Part shown: positions 35,456-45,989 of the stretch, piece by piece
Layout of the letters: each line of letters begins with the position of its first letter
Position numbering within the stretch: position 1 is the first letter of the stretch
Origin: Pseudomonadota bacterium
GTDB taxonomy: Bacteria > Pseudomonadota > Gammaproteobacteria > Burkholderiales > Thiobacillaceae
Reading direction: 5' to 3'
DNA length: 64,000 nt
NCBI GenBank assembly: GCA_021847835.1
Contig: JAJZPR010000008.1
Span: 5,660 to 69,659, forward strand
Translations under genes and position numbers: made by a program
Notes under the pieces: model-generated
Seen by the model: only the letters and a program-made list of their open reading frames with translations
The model's database searches: none
Told to the model about the DNA's origin: nothing

Positions 35456-36661
35456 GTGTTGAGCGCAACAGAACTCTTGCAGGAACTCCTGAACCGGGCA
35501 CGCCCGCTTGCCGAGATTGAAATTGTCGATTTATCAAAAGCCTATAACAGAATCCTTGCAAAAGGCCTGACGTCCTACGTTAGCGTGCCGCCGCTGGACA
35601 ATACGGCCATGGACGGCTTTGCCGTGCGCAGCAAGGACTGCCGCCAGCCCGACAGCAGACTCACCGTGACCCAGCGCATCGCCGCCGGCCAGGTGGGCAA
35701 GCCGCTCGGGCACGGCGAAGCCGCGAGGATTTTTACCGGCGCGCCGATTCCGCCCCACGCCGATGCCGTGGTCATGCAGGAAGACACCTCGCAGGAAGGC
35801 GACACGGTGACGGTCTACAAGCTGCCGCATCCGGGCGACAACATCCGCCGCGCGGGCGAGGACATCCGTCCGGGCACCGATGTGCTCACGCCAGGGGCGC
35901 GCCTGAGGGGGCCGGAACTGGGGCTGGCTGCTTCCATCGGCGCGACCGAGGCGAAAGTCGTGCGGCGGCTGAAGGTGGCGATGTTTTCCACCGGCGACGA
36001 GCTGGCCGAGCCTGGCCTGCCGCTCCGGCCGGGGCAGATCTACAACTCCAACCGCGCCATGCTGGCCGGCCTGCTCACCGGCCTGGGGGCCGAAGTGATT
36101 GATCTCGGCGTGATCGGGGATACCTATGCGGCGACCCGGTCCGCGCTGGAAAAGGCGGCGAGGCAGGCGGACGTGGTCATGACCACCGGCGGGGTATCGG
36201 TGGGCGAGGAGGATCACGTCAAGGCCGCGGTCGAGCAACTGGGCCGCATCGACATCTGGAAAGTGGCCATGAAGCCCGGCAAGCCCGTGGTCTACGGCAG
36301 GATAGGCGAGGCCGATTTCATCGGTTTGCCGGGCAATCCGGTGTCGGCCTTCGCAACTTTCTGCCTGTTCGCAAGGCCGTTTTTGCTAAAACGCATGGGG
36401 GCTTCCCAGGTACTGTACCGCGCCTATCCCGTGCGCGCCGCCTTCGACTGGACAAAGCCCGGCAAGCGGCGCGAGTTCCTGCGCGTTCACCTGGTTTCAG
36501 GGCTTGACGGCGCCGGCGAAGTCCGCATTTATCCCAATCAGGGCTCCGGCGTGCTGACCTCGGCGGTCTGGGCCGACGGTTTCGTCGACATCGAAATCGG
36601 CCAGATCGTGACGCGCGGCGACTGGGTGCGCTTCATCCCTTTTTCAGAGGTAGTTGAATGA
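35456..36661 (+). CDS. moeA: Molybdopterin molybdenumtransferase MoeA
   Basis: The 401-residue enzyme inserts molybdate into adenylylated molybdopterin. It carries the signatures PPLDNTAMDGFAV (about residue 42), GEDIRPG, the MPT-binding loop TTGGVSVGEEDHV and GLPGNPVSAF. GTG at 35456 is the likely start. The stop overlaps the moaD start (ATGA), so mobB, moeA and moaD are translated as a unit. The length and order of motifs are normal for the family. Confidence 0.95.
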   Translation: MLSATELLQELLNRARPLAEIEIVDLSKAYNRILAKGLTSYVSVPPLDNTAMDGFAVRSKDCRQPDSRLTVTQRIAAGQVGKPLGHGEAARIFTGAPIPPHADAVVMQEDTSQEGDTVTVYKLPHPGDNIRRAGEDIRPGTDVLTPGARLRGPELGLAASIGATEAKVVRRLKVAMFSTGDELAEPGLPLRPGQIYNSNRAMLAGLLTGLGAEVIDLGVIGDTYAATRSALEKAARQADVVMTTGGVSVGEEDHVKAAVEQLGRIDIWKVAMKPGKPVVYGRIGEADFIGLPGNPVSAFATFCLFARPFLLKRMGASQVLYRAYPVRAAFDWTKPGKRREFLRVHLVSGLDGAGEVRIYPNQGSGVLTSAVWADGFVDIEIGQIVTRGDWVRFIPFSEVVE

Positions 36662-36915
36662 AAGTAAAGGTCTTGTATTTCGCGAAGTTGCGCGAGCTTT
36701 TTGGAGTGGAAGGTGAAGAGCTGGAGCTGGCGGGCGAACGCGCTTACGCGGCCGCCATCATCGATGTGCTGCGAAAGCGCGGTGAGCCCTGGAGCAAGGA
36801 GCTGGCGCTCGATGCCGGCTACCGAATGGCGGTGAACCAGACCCTGGCGGGCCTGGTGACCCCGGTGCAGGATGGTGACGAAGTGGCGATATTCCCGCCG
36901 GTCACCGGTGGCTGA
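36658..36915 (+). CDS. moaD: Molybdopterin synthase small subunit MoaD
   Basis: The 85-residue ubiquitin-fold sulfur carrier ends in the required Gly-Gly (FPPVTGG). It begins with the usual strand MKVKVLYFAKLRELFG. It donates sulfur, as a C-terminal thiocarboxylate, to MoaE. Its partner gene moaE lies downstream at 37682 with nfi between them on the opposite strand. The gene overlaps moeA by 4 bp. Confidence 0.95.
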   Translation: MKVKVLYFAKLRELFGVEGEELELAGERAYAAAIIDVLRKRGEPWSKELALDAGYRMAVNQTLAGLVTPVQDGDEVAIFPPVTGG

Positions 36916-36955
36916 AGCCTGTTTCCGCAGATTTCATGCCCCGCGGCATCGGCGT

Positions 36956-37627
36956 TCAGGCCTTGTCCACCGAAGCCAGGCGATGGGCCTGCCGCGTGGT
37001 TTCGGGCAGGCGGTAGCGGGGGGTGCAGGCCAGCGTAAGCGCGATCGCGGTTTCCAGGCTGACGCGGTGGCCGATCGAGACGTAAACCGGCCTAACCCCG
37101 GCGCGGGTGCGCAGCACGGCGCCAATGGTTTCCTCTTTGTCGAACAAAGGCGCCCATGCGCCCTTCACGTCCGCCGGCTCGGCATGGGTGCCGAGAAGCC
37201 GGGTCTTGCCCACGCCGATGGCGGGCAGGTCGAGCAGCACGCCCAGATGGGAGGCGATGCCGAAGCGGCGCGGGTGGGCGATGCCCTGGCCGTCGCAGAG
37301 GATGAGGTCGGGCATGGTATGGAGCCTGTCCAGGGCGGCCAGCACGGCCGGCAGTTCGCGGAAGGAGAGCAGTCCCGGCACATAGGGAAATTCCGTGGGG
37401 CGATGCGCCACGGCCGCCTCCACCCGTGTCAGTTGGGGAAAGGAGAGCACCGCCACCGCCGCACGCGTCATGCGCCCGTCTTCCTCAAAGCCCACGTCCA
37501 CGCCCGCCACCCGCCGGATCGCAGGCAGGCGATCGGCGCGCTCCACCCGCTGCGCGAGCGTCTTCTGCAAGGCGATGGCCTCGGCGGGCGTCAGTTTCCA
37601 GGGGTGTTCGATTGCCTGCTGCATCAT
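36956..37627 (-). CDS. nfi: Endonuclease V (deoxyinosine repair)
   Basis: The 223-residue nuclease nicks DNA next to deoxyinosine. The catalytic Asp is in [12 protein letters not shown], the wedge motif is [15 protein letters not shown], and a second catalytic region is [20 protein letters not shown], followed by [11 protein letters not shown]. The sequence and length are complete. It lies on the opposite strand between moaD and moaE, so it is not part of their operon. Confidence 0.94.
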   Translation of the reverse strand: MMQQAIEHPWKLTPAEAIALQKTLAQRVERADRLPAIRRVAGVDVGFEEDGRMTRAAVAVLSFPQLTRVEAAVAHRPTEFPYVPGLLSFRELPAVLAALDRLHTMPDLILCDGQGIAHPRRFGIASHLGVLLDLPAIGVGKTRLLGTHAEPADVKGAWAPLFDKEETIGAVLRTRAGVRPVYVSIGHRVSLETAIALTLACTPRYRLPETTRQAHRLASVDKA

Positions 37628-37681
37628 TCAGCGCATGGTAGAGTGCCAGAATGTTTTTTGTAATGTTTTGCTGAAAGCATC

Positions 37682-38134
37682 ATGAAAATCCTCGTCCAGG
37701 AAGCCGATTTCGATCCCGGCGCCGAGATTGCCGCGCTGCACGAAGGCCAGCCCAGGGTGGGCGCGGTGGCGAGTTTCGTCGGCCTGGTGCGTGATCTCAA
37801 CGAAGGCGGCAGCGTGACGGCACTGACGCTGGAACACTACCCGGCCATGACGGAAAAATCCCTGCGCGAGATCGTGGAACAGGCCATGGGCCGCTGGCAG
37901 CTGTTCGATGTCACGGTGATCCACCGCGTGGGCAGGCTCATGCCGCTGGACCGCATCGTATTCGTCGGCGTTGCCTCCATGCATCGCGGCGACGCCTTCG
38001 CGGCCTGCGAATTTATCATGGATTACCTGAAGACCCGCGCGCCCTTCTGGAAAAAGGAAGGCAGGCCCGAGGGCGACAGATGGGTGGAGGCGCGCAGTTC
38101 GGACGATGCGGCGGCGGATCGCTGGAACAAATAG
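37682..38134 (+). CDS. moaE: Molybdopterin synthase large subunit MoaE
   Basis: The 150-residue catalytic subunit receives sulfur from MoaD and converts precursor Z to molybdopterin. Its signatures are GAVASFVGLVRD, LEHYPAMTEKSL, HRVGRLMPLDRIV and the catalytic Lys region KTRAPFWKKE near residues 115-125. It converges with a ModE-like regulator gene (10 bp between the stops). Separated from moaD by nfi, it probably has its own promoter. Confidence 0.95.
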   Translation: MKILVQEADFDPGAEIAALHEGQPRVGAVASFVGLVRDLNEGGSVTALTLEHYPAMTEKSLREIVEQAMGRWQLFDVTVIHRVGRLMPLDRIVFVGVASMHRGDAFAACEFIMDYLKTRAPFWKKEGRPEGDRWVEARSSDDAAADRWNK

Positions 38135-38144
38135 ATCGAGCGGA

Positions 38145-38510
38145 TCATTCGTTTTTTCCGAACAGGCGCGCGGAGAACTCCAGGGTGGCGGAATCAAGCC
38201 ACTGCAGGTGGCGTTCCTCGAGCGACTGGAATTCGAGGATGAGCCGCCTGCCCGCTTCCGTCAGCCGGCTGCCGCCGCCCTTCGAGCCCCCGCTGGCGCT
38301 TTCCACGACCGCCGTTCCCATGGCGTTGTTCATGGCGTCGACTGCGTCCCAGGCGGCCTTGTAGCTCATTTTCATGGCTCTGGCGGCCTTGGAGATCGAG
38401 CCGGTCGCCTCGATCTGGCGCAGCAGTTCCAGGCGGCCCTTGCCCAGCAGGGGCTTGCCGTTCATGCTGAGCCAGATGCGGCCTTGAACTCGTACGGATT
38501 TGCTGGTCAT
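38145..38510 (-). CDS. ModE-type DNA-binding protein without molybdate domain
   Basis: The 121-residue protein is just the winged-helix domain of ModE: MTSKSVRVQGRIWLSMNGKP, then GSISKAARAMKMSYKAAWDAVDAMNN (about residues 36-62) and GGGSRLTEAGRRLI. Full ModE has a further pair of molybdate-binding domains; they are absent and the gene does not look truncated (it ends in a normal stop after a helix). It probably regulates the neighbouring Moco genes but cannot bind molybdate by the known site. It is divergent from the DUF302 gene. Confidence 0.88.
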   Translation of the reverse strand: MTSKSVRVQGRIWLSMNGKPLLGKGRLELLRQIEATGSISKAARAMKMSYKAAWDAVDAMNNAMGTAVVESASGGSKGGGSRLTEAGRRLILEFQSLEERHLQWLDSATLEFSARLFGKNE

Positions 38511-38588
38511 AACACGTATTAAATCATCATTGGCCGTTGCGGGATAAGTCGTTAAGCTTGGCAGACAGTCAGACTCCGGAGAGAAAAA

Positions 38589-39050
38589 ATGAAAAAACTT
38601 TTCCTGTTGGCATTGCTGGCGTTCATGGCCGGCACGGCGATCGCCGCTGAAAATTACACGGTGATCTTCAAGGCCAAGGGCAGCTACGAAGAGGTGCGCG
38701 ACTTCATCCGCATGGGCATCGAGTCCGAGGGACTGGTGATCAACAACATCGGCCACATCGCCGACATGCTGGAGCGCACCGGCAAGGATCTCGGGGCGAC
38801 CAAAAAAGTGTATGAATATGGCGAGCAGTTCGAATTCTGCAGCGCCACGCTGTCGCGCACCATGATGGAGGCCGATCCGCACGCCATCGTCCTGTGCCCC
38901 TTCATCATTTCCGTGTACCAGATGCCCGGCGACAAGACCGTCTACCTGTCCTACCGCAAGCCTGCCTACACGAAGAACCCGAAGCTGAAGAAAGCGCTGG
39001 CCGAAATCGAGAAGCTTCAGGTCAAGATCATCAAGGGCGCAATGGAGTAA
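38589..39050 (+). CDS. Periplasmic DUF302 family protein
   Basis: This 153-residue protein has a signal peptide (MKKLFLLALLAFMAGTAIAA) and a DUF302 domain. Typical features are the early YEEVRDFIRMGIESEGL segment and the central FEFCSATLSRTMMEADPHAI, with a later CPFIISVYQ. A good ribosome-binding site (GGAGAG) precedes the ATG. Function is unknown. An inverted repeat at 39062-39096 follows the stop codon. Confidence 0.88.
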   Translation: MKKLFLLALLAFMAGTAIAAENYTVIFKAKGSYEEVRDFIRMGIESEGLVINNIGHIADMLERTGKDLGATKKVYEYGEQFEFCSATLSRTMMEADPHAIVLCPFIISVYQMPGDKTVYLSYRKPAYTKNPKLKKALAEIEKLQVKIIKGAME

Positions 39051-39061
39051 TCCGCCGCGCA

Positions 39062-39096
39062 GACGGTAGAATGGCGGCCATGCAGATTCTACCGTC
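39062..39096. repeat. Perfect 11-bp inverted repeat upstream of crcB
   Basis: GACGGTAGAAT (39062-39072) and ATTCTACCGTC (39086-39096) are perfect complements around a 13-bp loop. The hairpin lies between the DUF302 stop (39050) and the crcB start (39103). It has no T tract on either side, so it is not a typical intrinsic terminator. It does not match the fluoride riboswitch that often controls crcB. Confidence 0.75.
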
Positions 39097-39102
39097 CGTC
39101 GC

Positions 39103-40710
<1,608 letters not shown>

Positions 40711-40711
<1 letters not shown>

Positions 40712-41205
40712 TGGCCAGGTATTTCATCGACGTCGACAGCCGCCTGCAGCGTCTGTACCTGTGGGAGCCCGATCCCGAGGGCGACAGGCTGATCCGCGAG
40801 TACCCGGTGTCCACGGCGAAAAACGGCCTGGGTGAGCAGAGCGGCAGCTACTGCACGCCGCGCGGCCGCCACCGCATCGCCGAGAAGATCGGCGCCGGGC
40901 AGCCCCTGTACGCGGTGTTCAAGGCGCGCGTGCCGACGGGCGAAATCTGGTCGCGCGAGCTGGCCCGCGAGAAACCCGGCTGCGACTGGATCCTTACCCG
41001 CATCCTCTGGCTGGAAGGGCTGGAGGAGGGCAGGAACAGGGGAGGCATGGTGGACAGCCATGACCGCTACATCTACATCCACGGCACCGACGAGGAGCAT
41101 CTTGTCGGCACGCCGGCCTCGCACGGCTGCATCCGCATGAAGAACGCGGATGTCGCCGAACTGTTCGACCTGGTCGCGGAAGGCACCGAGGTGCGCATCG
41201 GCTAA
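40711..41205 (+). CDS. L,D-transpeptidase (YkuD domain)
   Basis: The 164-residue protein is one YkuD domain without a recognisable signal peptide. The catalytic motif is complete: His in IYIHGTDEEHLVGTPASHG followed by Cys in GCIRM. Enzymes of the family cross-link peptidoglycan or attach lipoproteins to it in the periplasm. The lack of an obvious signal peptide (MARYFIDVDSRLQRLYLWEP) is unusual but is seen in short relatives. It is the last gene of the crcB unit. Confidence 0.9.
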
Positions 41206-41230
41206 AAAAATGCCCGCTTGCGCGGGCATT
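41204..41230 (-). terminator. Rho-independent terminator, functional on the minus strand
   Basis: AATGCCCGC (41209-41217) and GCGGGCATT (41222-41230) form a 9-bp stem with a 4-base loop. On the minus strand the stem is followed by seven T. On the plus strand there is no T run, so it fits transcripts coming from dapD, whose stop codon is 318 bp upstream, better than the L,D-transpeptidase transcript. Confidence 0.8.
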
Positions 41231-41547
41231 CATCCAAGGGTGCTGTTTAAGGGAAGTTCAGCAGATACCTGGATGCACGCCGGGTCGGGACCTGGCGTGC
41301 TTCTTGTTATGGGCATTGCCGTCGATACGGTATTGAATCAATGCCCCGGTGTTTCTTTAAACGGCGCTTTACCCGTTTTCTTGAGGATTTTTGAAGGACC
41401 GGCTCAAATGCCCCGCAGCAGCTCGTTGATGCCGACCTTTTGAGGCGTCTTTTGGCTACGGCCGCGGCTCCGCGGCTTAACATCGGCTGCGCCGATGTTA
41501 GCCTGCGCCGAAAAACGCTGTCCTGCGGCTTCGATTGGCAGTACTGG
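41231..41547. other. Gene-free, hairpin-rich stretch with a duplicated dapD 3' end
   Basis: No gene is supported here. A copy of the last codons of dapD lies at about 41404-41440 (it reads [15 protein letters not shown] on the minus strand), 144 bp from the true one at 41548. Hairpins are at 41275-41300 (GCACGCC/GGCGTGC), 41311-41346 (GGGCATTG/CAATGCCC), 41461-41476 (GCCGCGG/CCGCGGC) and 41478-41500 (TAACATCGGC/GCCGATGTTA). The stretch would be transcribed as the dapD 3' untranslated region up to the terminator at 41204. Confidence 0.75.
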
Positions 41548-42372
<825 letters not shown>

Positions 42373-42428
42373 GGTGTTTCCTTGTGTCAGTGAAGTTACT
42401 GGGGAATGGTTTCAAGCCGCGGTGACGC

Positions 42429-43619
42429 TCAGGCCTCGCGGGCAAATTCGACGATACGGCGGGCAGCCTCCCGGCATTGATCGAGCGTGTCGACCAGGGC
42501 AATGCGTACCATGCCCTTGCCCGGATTCAGCCCCTTGGCCTCGCGCGCCAGGAAACTGCCGGGCAGCACGGTGACGTGCTTGCGCGCATACAGCTCGCGC
42601 GCAAACGCGAGGTCGTCCCCGCCGGGCACGCCGGCCCACAGATAGAAGGCGGCATCGGGCATGGGTGCATCCATCACGCCATTCAGGACCGGCTGCACGG
42701 CGGCGAACTTTTCCGCGTACAGACGGCGGTTTTCCACGACGTGCGCCTCGTCCGCCCAGGCGGCGGCAGAGGCGGCCTGCACCATGGGCGACATGGCCGA
42801 GCCGTGGTAGGTGCGGTAGAGCAGGAATTTCTTCATCACTTCGGCGTCGCCTGCCGCGAAACCCGATCGCAGGCCGGGCACGTTGGAACGCTTTGACAGC
42901 GAGTTGAACACGACCAGATTCCTGTAGCTGCGGCCGAGCTGCTTTGCCGCGGTCAACGCACCCAACGGCGGATTCGCTTCGTCGAAGTGGATTTCCGAAT
43001 AACATTCGTCGCTGGCGATGACGAAGCCGTGCCGGTCGGACAGGTCGAATATCGTTTTCCAGTCATCGAGAGACATGACCTTGCCGGTGGGGTTGCCGGG
43101 CGAACACACGTACACCAGCTGCACCATTTCCCACAAATCCTCGGGCACGGTCTCCCAGGCCATGCGGTAGCCATTCTCGGCTGTGGTGTTGAGGTAATAG
43201 GGTGTGGCGCCCGCCAGCAGGGCGGCGCCTTCGTAGATCTGATAGAAGGGATTGGGCGAAACCACGCGCTTCTTGTGGCGCGCGGGATCGACCACGGCCT
43301 GGGCAAAGGCGAACAGGGCCTCGCGGCTGCCGTTGACCGGTAACACTTCCGTGGCAGGATCGAGTTCGACGCCATAACGCCTCGCGCACCAAGCGGCAAT
43401 GGCCTGCCGTAAGTTATCCGAACCCTGGGTAAGCGGATAGTTCGATAACCCAGCCATGTTTGCCGTCAAAGCCTGTTTGATAAACTCCGGCGTGGCATGC
43501 TTGGGCTCACCGATCGACAGGTTGACGGGCGCGAGTCCGGAGTTGGGGGAAACCCCGGCAAACAATTCCCGCAGCTTCTGGAACGGATAGGAATGAAGTT
43601 GGTCAAGCCTGGAATTCAT
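42429..43619 (-). CDS. dapC: Succinyldiaminopimelate transaminase DapC
   Basis: The 396-residue PLP-dependent fold type I aminotransferase acts after DapD in lysine synthesis. The PLP Lys is in NSLSKRSNVPGLRSGF. Other marks are the N-terminal LHSYPFQKLRELFAG, SIGEPKH and CSPGNPTGKVMS. It is the DapC type found in Betaproteobacteria rather than ArgD. It is followed by dapD on the same strand, so one transcript covers two consecutive steps. Confidence 0.93.
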   Translation of the reverse strand: MNSRLDQLHSYPFQKLRELFAGVSPNSGLAPVNLSIGEPKHATPEFIKQALTANMAGLSNYPLTQGSDNLRQAIAAWCARRYGVELDPATEVLPVNGSREALFAFAQAVVDPARHKKRVVSPNPFYQIYEGAALLAGATPYYLNTTAENGYRMAWETVPEDLWEMVQLVYVCSPGNPTGKVMSLDDWKTIFDLSDRHGFVIASDECYSEIHFDEANPPLGALTAAKQLGRSYRNLVVFNSLSKRSNVPGLRSGFAAGDAEVMKKFLLYRTYHGSAMSPMVQAASAAAWADEAHVVENRRLYAEKFAAVQPVLNGVMDAPMPDAAFYLWAGVPGGDDLAFARELYARKHVTVLPGSFLAREAKGLNPGKGMVRIALVDTLDQCREAARRIVEFAREA

Positions 43620-43664
43620 CCGATATAACGGGCAGCTGCCTAAAAATACGGAATTTTACACCTT

Positions 43665-44558
43665 ATGACTTCGCGTTTACTGCCCGTGCTGGGCCTGCTG
43701 TTCGGCGCCACCATGTGGGGACTGATCTGGTATCCCTACCGGCTCCTGCAGGAGAACGGCGTGGGCGGCGTGGCTTCTTCGCTGGCTTCCTATGCCATCC
43801 CACTGGCGCTGGCGCTGCCGTTTTTCTGGCGGCATCTTGGCTCGGCGCGCGCGCATCTGGGCTGGCTGGCGCTCCTGGCGCTGGCCGCGGGCTGGACCAA
43901 CATGGGCTATGTGCTGGCCGTGATCGGCGGCGAGATCATGCGCGTGGTGCTGCTGTTTTATCTGGCGCCCTTGTGGACGGTGATTTTCGCGCGCTGGCTG
44001 CTGGGTGAAAGGCTTTCCGTGTGGGGCTGGCTCATCATGGCGTTCTCCTTCGCCGGCGCGCTCACCATGCTGTGGCCGGAGGATGGCGGCCTGCCACTGC
44101 CGGCCAATCAGGCCGAATGGATCGCGCTTTCCGCGGGCGCCACTTTCGCGCTGGCCAATGTGGTGACGCGCAAGGTGAGCGAGGCCGACATCTGGGCCAA
44201 GTCGTTGGCCGTCTGGGGCGGGGTGACCGTCATTGCGCTCGCCGCGCTGGCGCTGGAACCAGGCTCGCTTGCATTCGCCGCCAGTGCCGCGGCCCCGGTC
44301 TGGCTGTTGCTGCTGGGCGTGGGCCTGGCCATTGGTCTGATGACCCTGGCCGTGCAGTACGGTCTTTCCCACACTCCGGCCAATCAGGCCATTGTCATTT
44401 TCCTGTTCGAACTGGTCGTGGCTGCGGTGGCTTCCTGGTATCTGACGGACGAGGCCCTGACCCTGCGTGAATGGCTAGGCGGCGCCATGATCGTTGCCGG
44501 CAGCCTGTTTTCCGGTCACATCGAGAAAAGGCATGAAAGTCCACAGCCTGCTGCATAG
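43665..44558 (+). CDS. EamA/DMT family transporter
   Basis: The 297-residue membrane protein has ten helices in two EamA repeats (LGLLFGATMWGLIWYPYRLL at the start, the second repeat from about 150). It lacks a His-rich tail, unlike the copy at 17545. Substrate unknown; relatives export metabolites or amino acids. It is divergent from dapC (45 bp between the starts). Its 3' end overlaps the VOC gene by 26 bp. Confidence 0.88.
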   Translation: MTSRLLPVLGLLFGATMWGLIWYPYRLLQENGVGGVASSLASYAIPLALALPFFWRHLGSARAHLGWLALLALAAGWTNMGYVLAVIGGEIMRVVLLFYLAPLWTVIFARWLLGERLSVWGWLIMAFSFAGALTMLWPEDGGLPLPANQAEWIALSAGATFALANVVTRKVSEADIWAKSLAVWGGVTVIALAALALEPGSLAFAASAAAPVWLLLLGVGLAIGLMTLAVQYGLSHTPANQAIVIFLFELVVAAVASWYLTDEALTLREWLGGAMIVAGSLFSGHIEKRHESPQPAA

Positions 44559-44925
44559 CTCCCTGCTGGTCGAAGACCTGGCGCGCGCACGCGCCTTCTA
44601 CGAAGGCATCCTCGGCCTTGCGCCCAGCATCGCCCGCCCAGGCATGAGTTACGATGGCGTGTGGTATGAACTGGGGCCGCAGCAGATCCATCTGCTGTGT
44701 CTGCCCAATCCCGAGAAAGGCCTGGAGCGTCCGCCACACGGCGGGCGTGACCGCCATGTGGCGCTGGGCGTGGACTCGATCGAGGAACTGGCCAGCCGTC
44801 TGGATGCGGCCGGCATTCCCTACACCCGCAGCCGGTCGGGCAGGGCGGCACTGTTTTGCCGGGATCCGGACATGAATGCGCTGGAGTTTGTCGAAGCGGT
44901 CGCCGGCGATCGGTCGGCAGGCTGA
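44533..44925 (+). CDS. VOC family (glyoxalase/dioxygenase-like) protein
   Basis: The 130-residue protein has the beta-alpha-beta-beta-beta fold of the vicinal oxygen chelate superfamily: LLHSSLLVEDLARARAFYEG, then RHVALGVDSIEELASRL and DPDMNALEFVE. Metal-binding candidates are His in LLHSSL, His in RHVALG and Glu in LEFVE. Substrate is unknown. ATG at 44533 is internal to the end of the EamA gene. Confidence 0.85.
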   Translation: MKVHSLLHSSLLVEDLARARAFYEGILGLAPSIARPGMSYDGVWYELGPQQIHLLCLPNPEKGLERPPHGGRDRHVALGVDSIEELASRLDAAGIPYTRSRSGRAALFCRDPDMNALEFVEAVAGDRSAG

Positions 44926-44959
44926 ATTGCGAAAGTGCCCCTTGCGGCGCGCGTGGGAA

Positions 44960-45334
44960 TCAGGACGGCATCATGCCCGCATTGCGAACGATGACTTGCA
45001 CGCCCGTGTCCGTGTTGTTCAGGCGATTGAAAAACACCTCGCCGGAGAAAACGCCTCCGTCACGGCGTCTGGCCAGGAAAGGAATGGCGCAATGGCACAG
45101 GTATTTGAGGCGCGGGTTGATTTCGTTGCCGATGATCAGGGCAACCCCTTCCAACTTGGGCAGCAGCAGCGATACATGGCAACCCAGCAGTTCGGTATGC
45201 CGGTAGCCGAAAAGCATTTCGCATGCCAGACTGCATGTCTTGATATAGCCCTCATCATCCAGCGCTATCGTCGCCAGGCCGGAATGCCTGCCCATCCGTG
45301 AAGAAGCGGAGGAAAGATCTGAGAGCTCGTTCAT
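44960..45334 (-). CDS. Single-domain PAS protein
   Basis: The 124-residue protein is essentially one PAS domain: GLATIALDDEGYIKTCSLAC, MLFGYRHTELLGCHVSLLLP, and a C-terminal beta strand near GGVFSGEVFFNRLNN. It has no visible output domain or membrane segment. It has a Cys in SLACEML and several others, so a thiol or cofactor role is conceivable. It is divergent from the DksA-like gene, with about 200 bp between them. Confidence 0.75.
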   Translation of the reverse strand: MNELSDLSSASSRMGRHSGLATIALDDEGYIKTCSLACEMLFGYRHTELLGCHVSLLLPKLEGVALIIGNEINPRLKYLCHCAIPFLARRRDGGVFSGEVFFNRLNNTDTGVQVIVRNAGMMPS

Positions 45335-45537
45335 ACCCTTTGTCCGGTATTGCCGGAAACGGCAATAGCCAGATCAATTTAGTACCTGATTTCAGCCAAT
45401 GCAAGGAATTGCACCAGATAAACGTGTAGTTTTTATGACGGGTATGCACTGGCAGTGCGCATCCTGTCCGGGCGCTTGCCTGGCTGCATGAACCGCCTAT
45501 CATGAAAGTGTGGCATGAAGAACGGGAAAGGCAGGAC

Positions 45538-45936
45538 ATGACGCAGCCTAGGCGAGAAGAAGTGGACAAAATCATCCGCAAGTTGCGTGAGCGGCAGAAA
45601 TCCTTGCTGGAGGAGGTGCGCGGCGAACTCGACCAGCGCGACAACCAGCAATTGATCGAACTTATGGGGCGCGAACCCGGCGACAGCGGGGACGTTTCGC
45701 TGGCGGACGCGCTTGCGGACATGAACATCCTGAGGGCGGACCGCCAGATTCATGAACTGCGCGACATCGACGCCGCCTTTGCCCGCATGAAGGCGGAGAA
45801 TTTCGGCATCTGCACGGACTGCGGCGACGAAATCCCGGTCGGGCGCCTGCTGGTTTACCCCACAGCCAAGCGCTGCATGGCCTGCCAGCAAAGGCACGAA
45901 CAGCTGTTTGCCCAGGAGGGGCGGCCCAAGCTCTGA
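45538..45936 (+). CDS. DksA/TraR family zinc-finger protein
   Basis: The protein has about 132 residues: a coiled-coil N-terminal part (REEVDKIIRKLRERQKSLLE, about 6-70) and a C4 zinc finger in CTDCGDEIPVGRLLVYPTAKR followed by CMAC. DksA-type proteins bind the RNA polymerase secondary channel and act with (p)ppGpp. The acidic tip pair of true DksA is not clearly present. I chose the ATG at 45538, which has an AGGCAGG-like site; an ATG at 45502 adds twelve residues. The HPF gene follows on the same strand after 53 bp. Confidence 0.85.
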   Translation: MTQPRREEVDKIIRKLRERQKSLLEEVRGELDQRDNQQLIELMGREPGDSGDVSLADALADMNILRADRQIHELRDIDAAFARMKAENFGICTDCGDEIPVGRLLVYPTAKRCMACQQRHEQLFAQEGRPKL

Positions 45937-45989
45937 CGCTTTCGGTTCTTTCAGGAACACCGTTTGACAAATGGACTAAAGGAGCCATC

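Noticed and set aside
39051..39102. Fluoride riboswitch before crcB
   Set aside because: The 52-bp gap holds only a simple hairpin and lacks the conserved pseudoknot sequence of the fluoride riboswitch.
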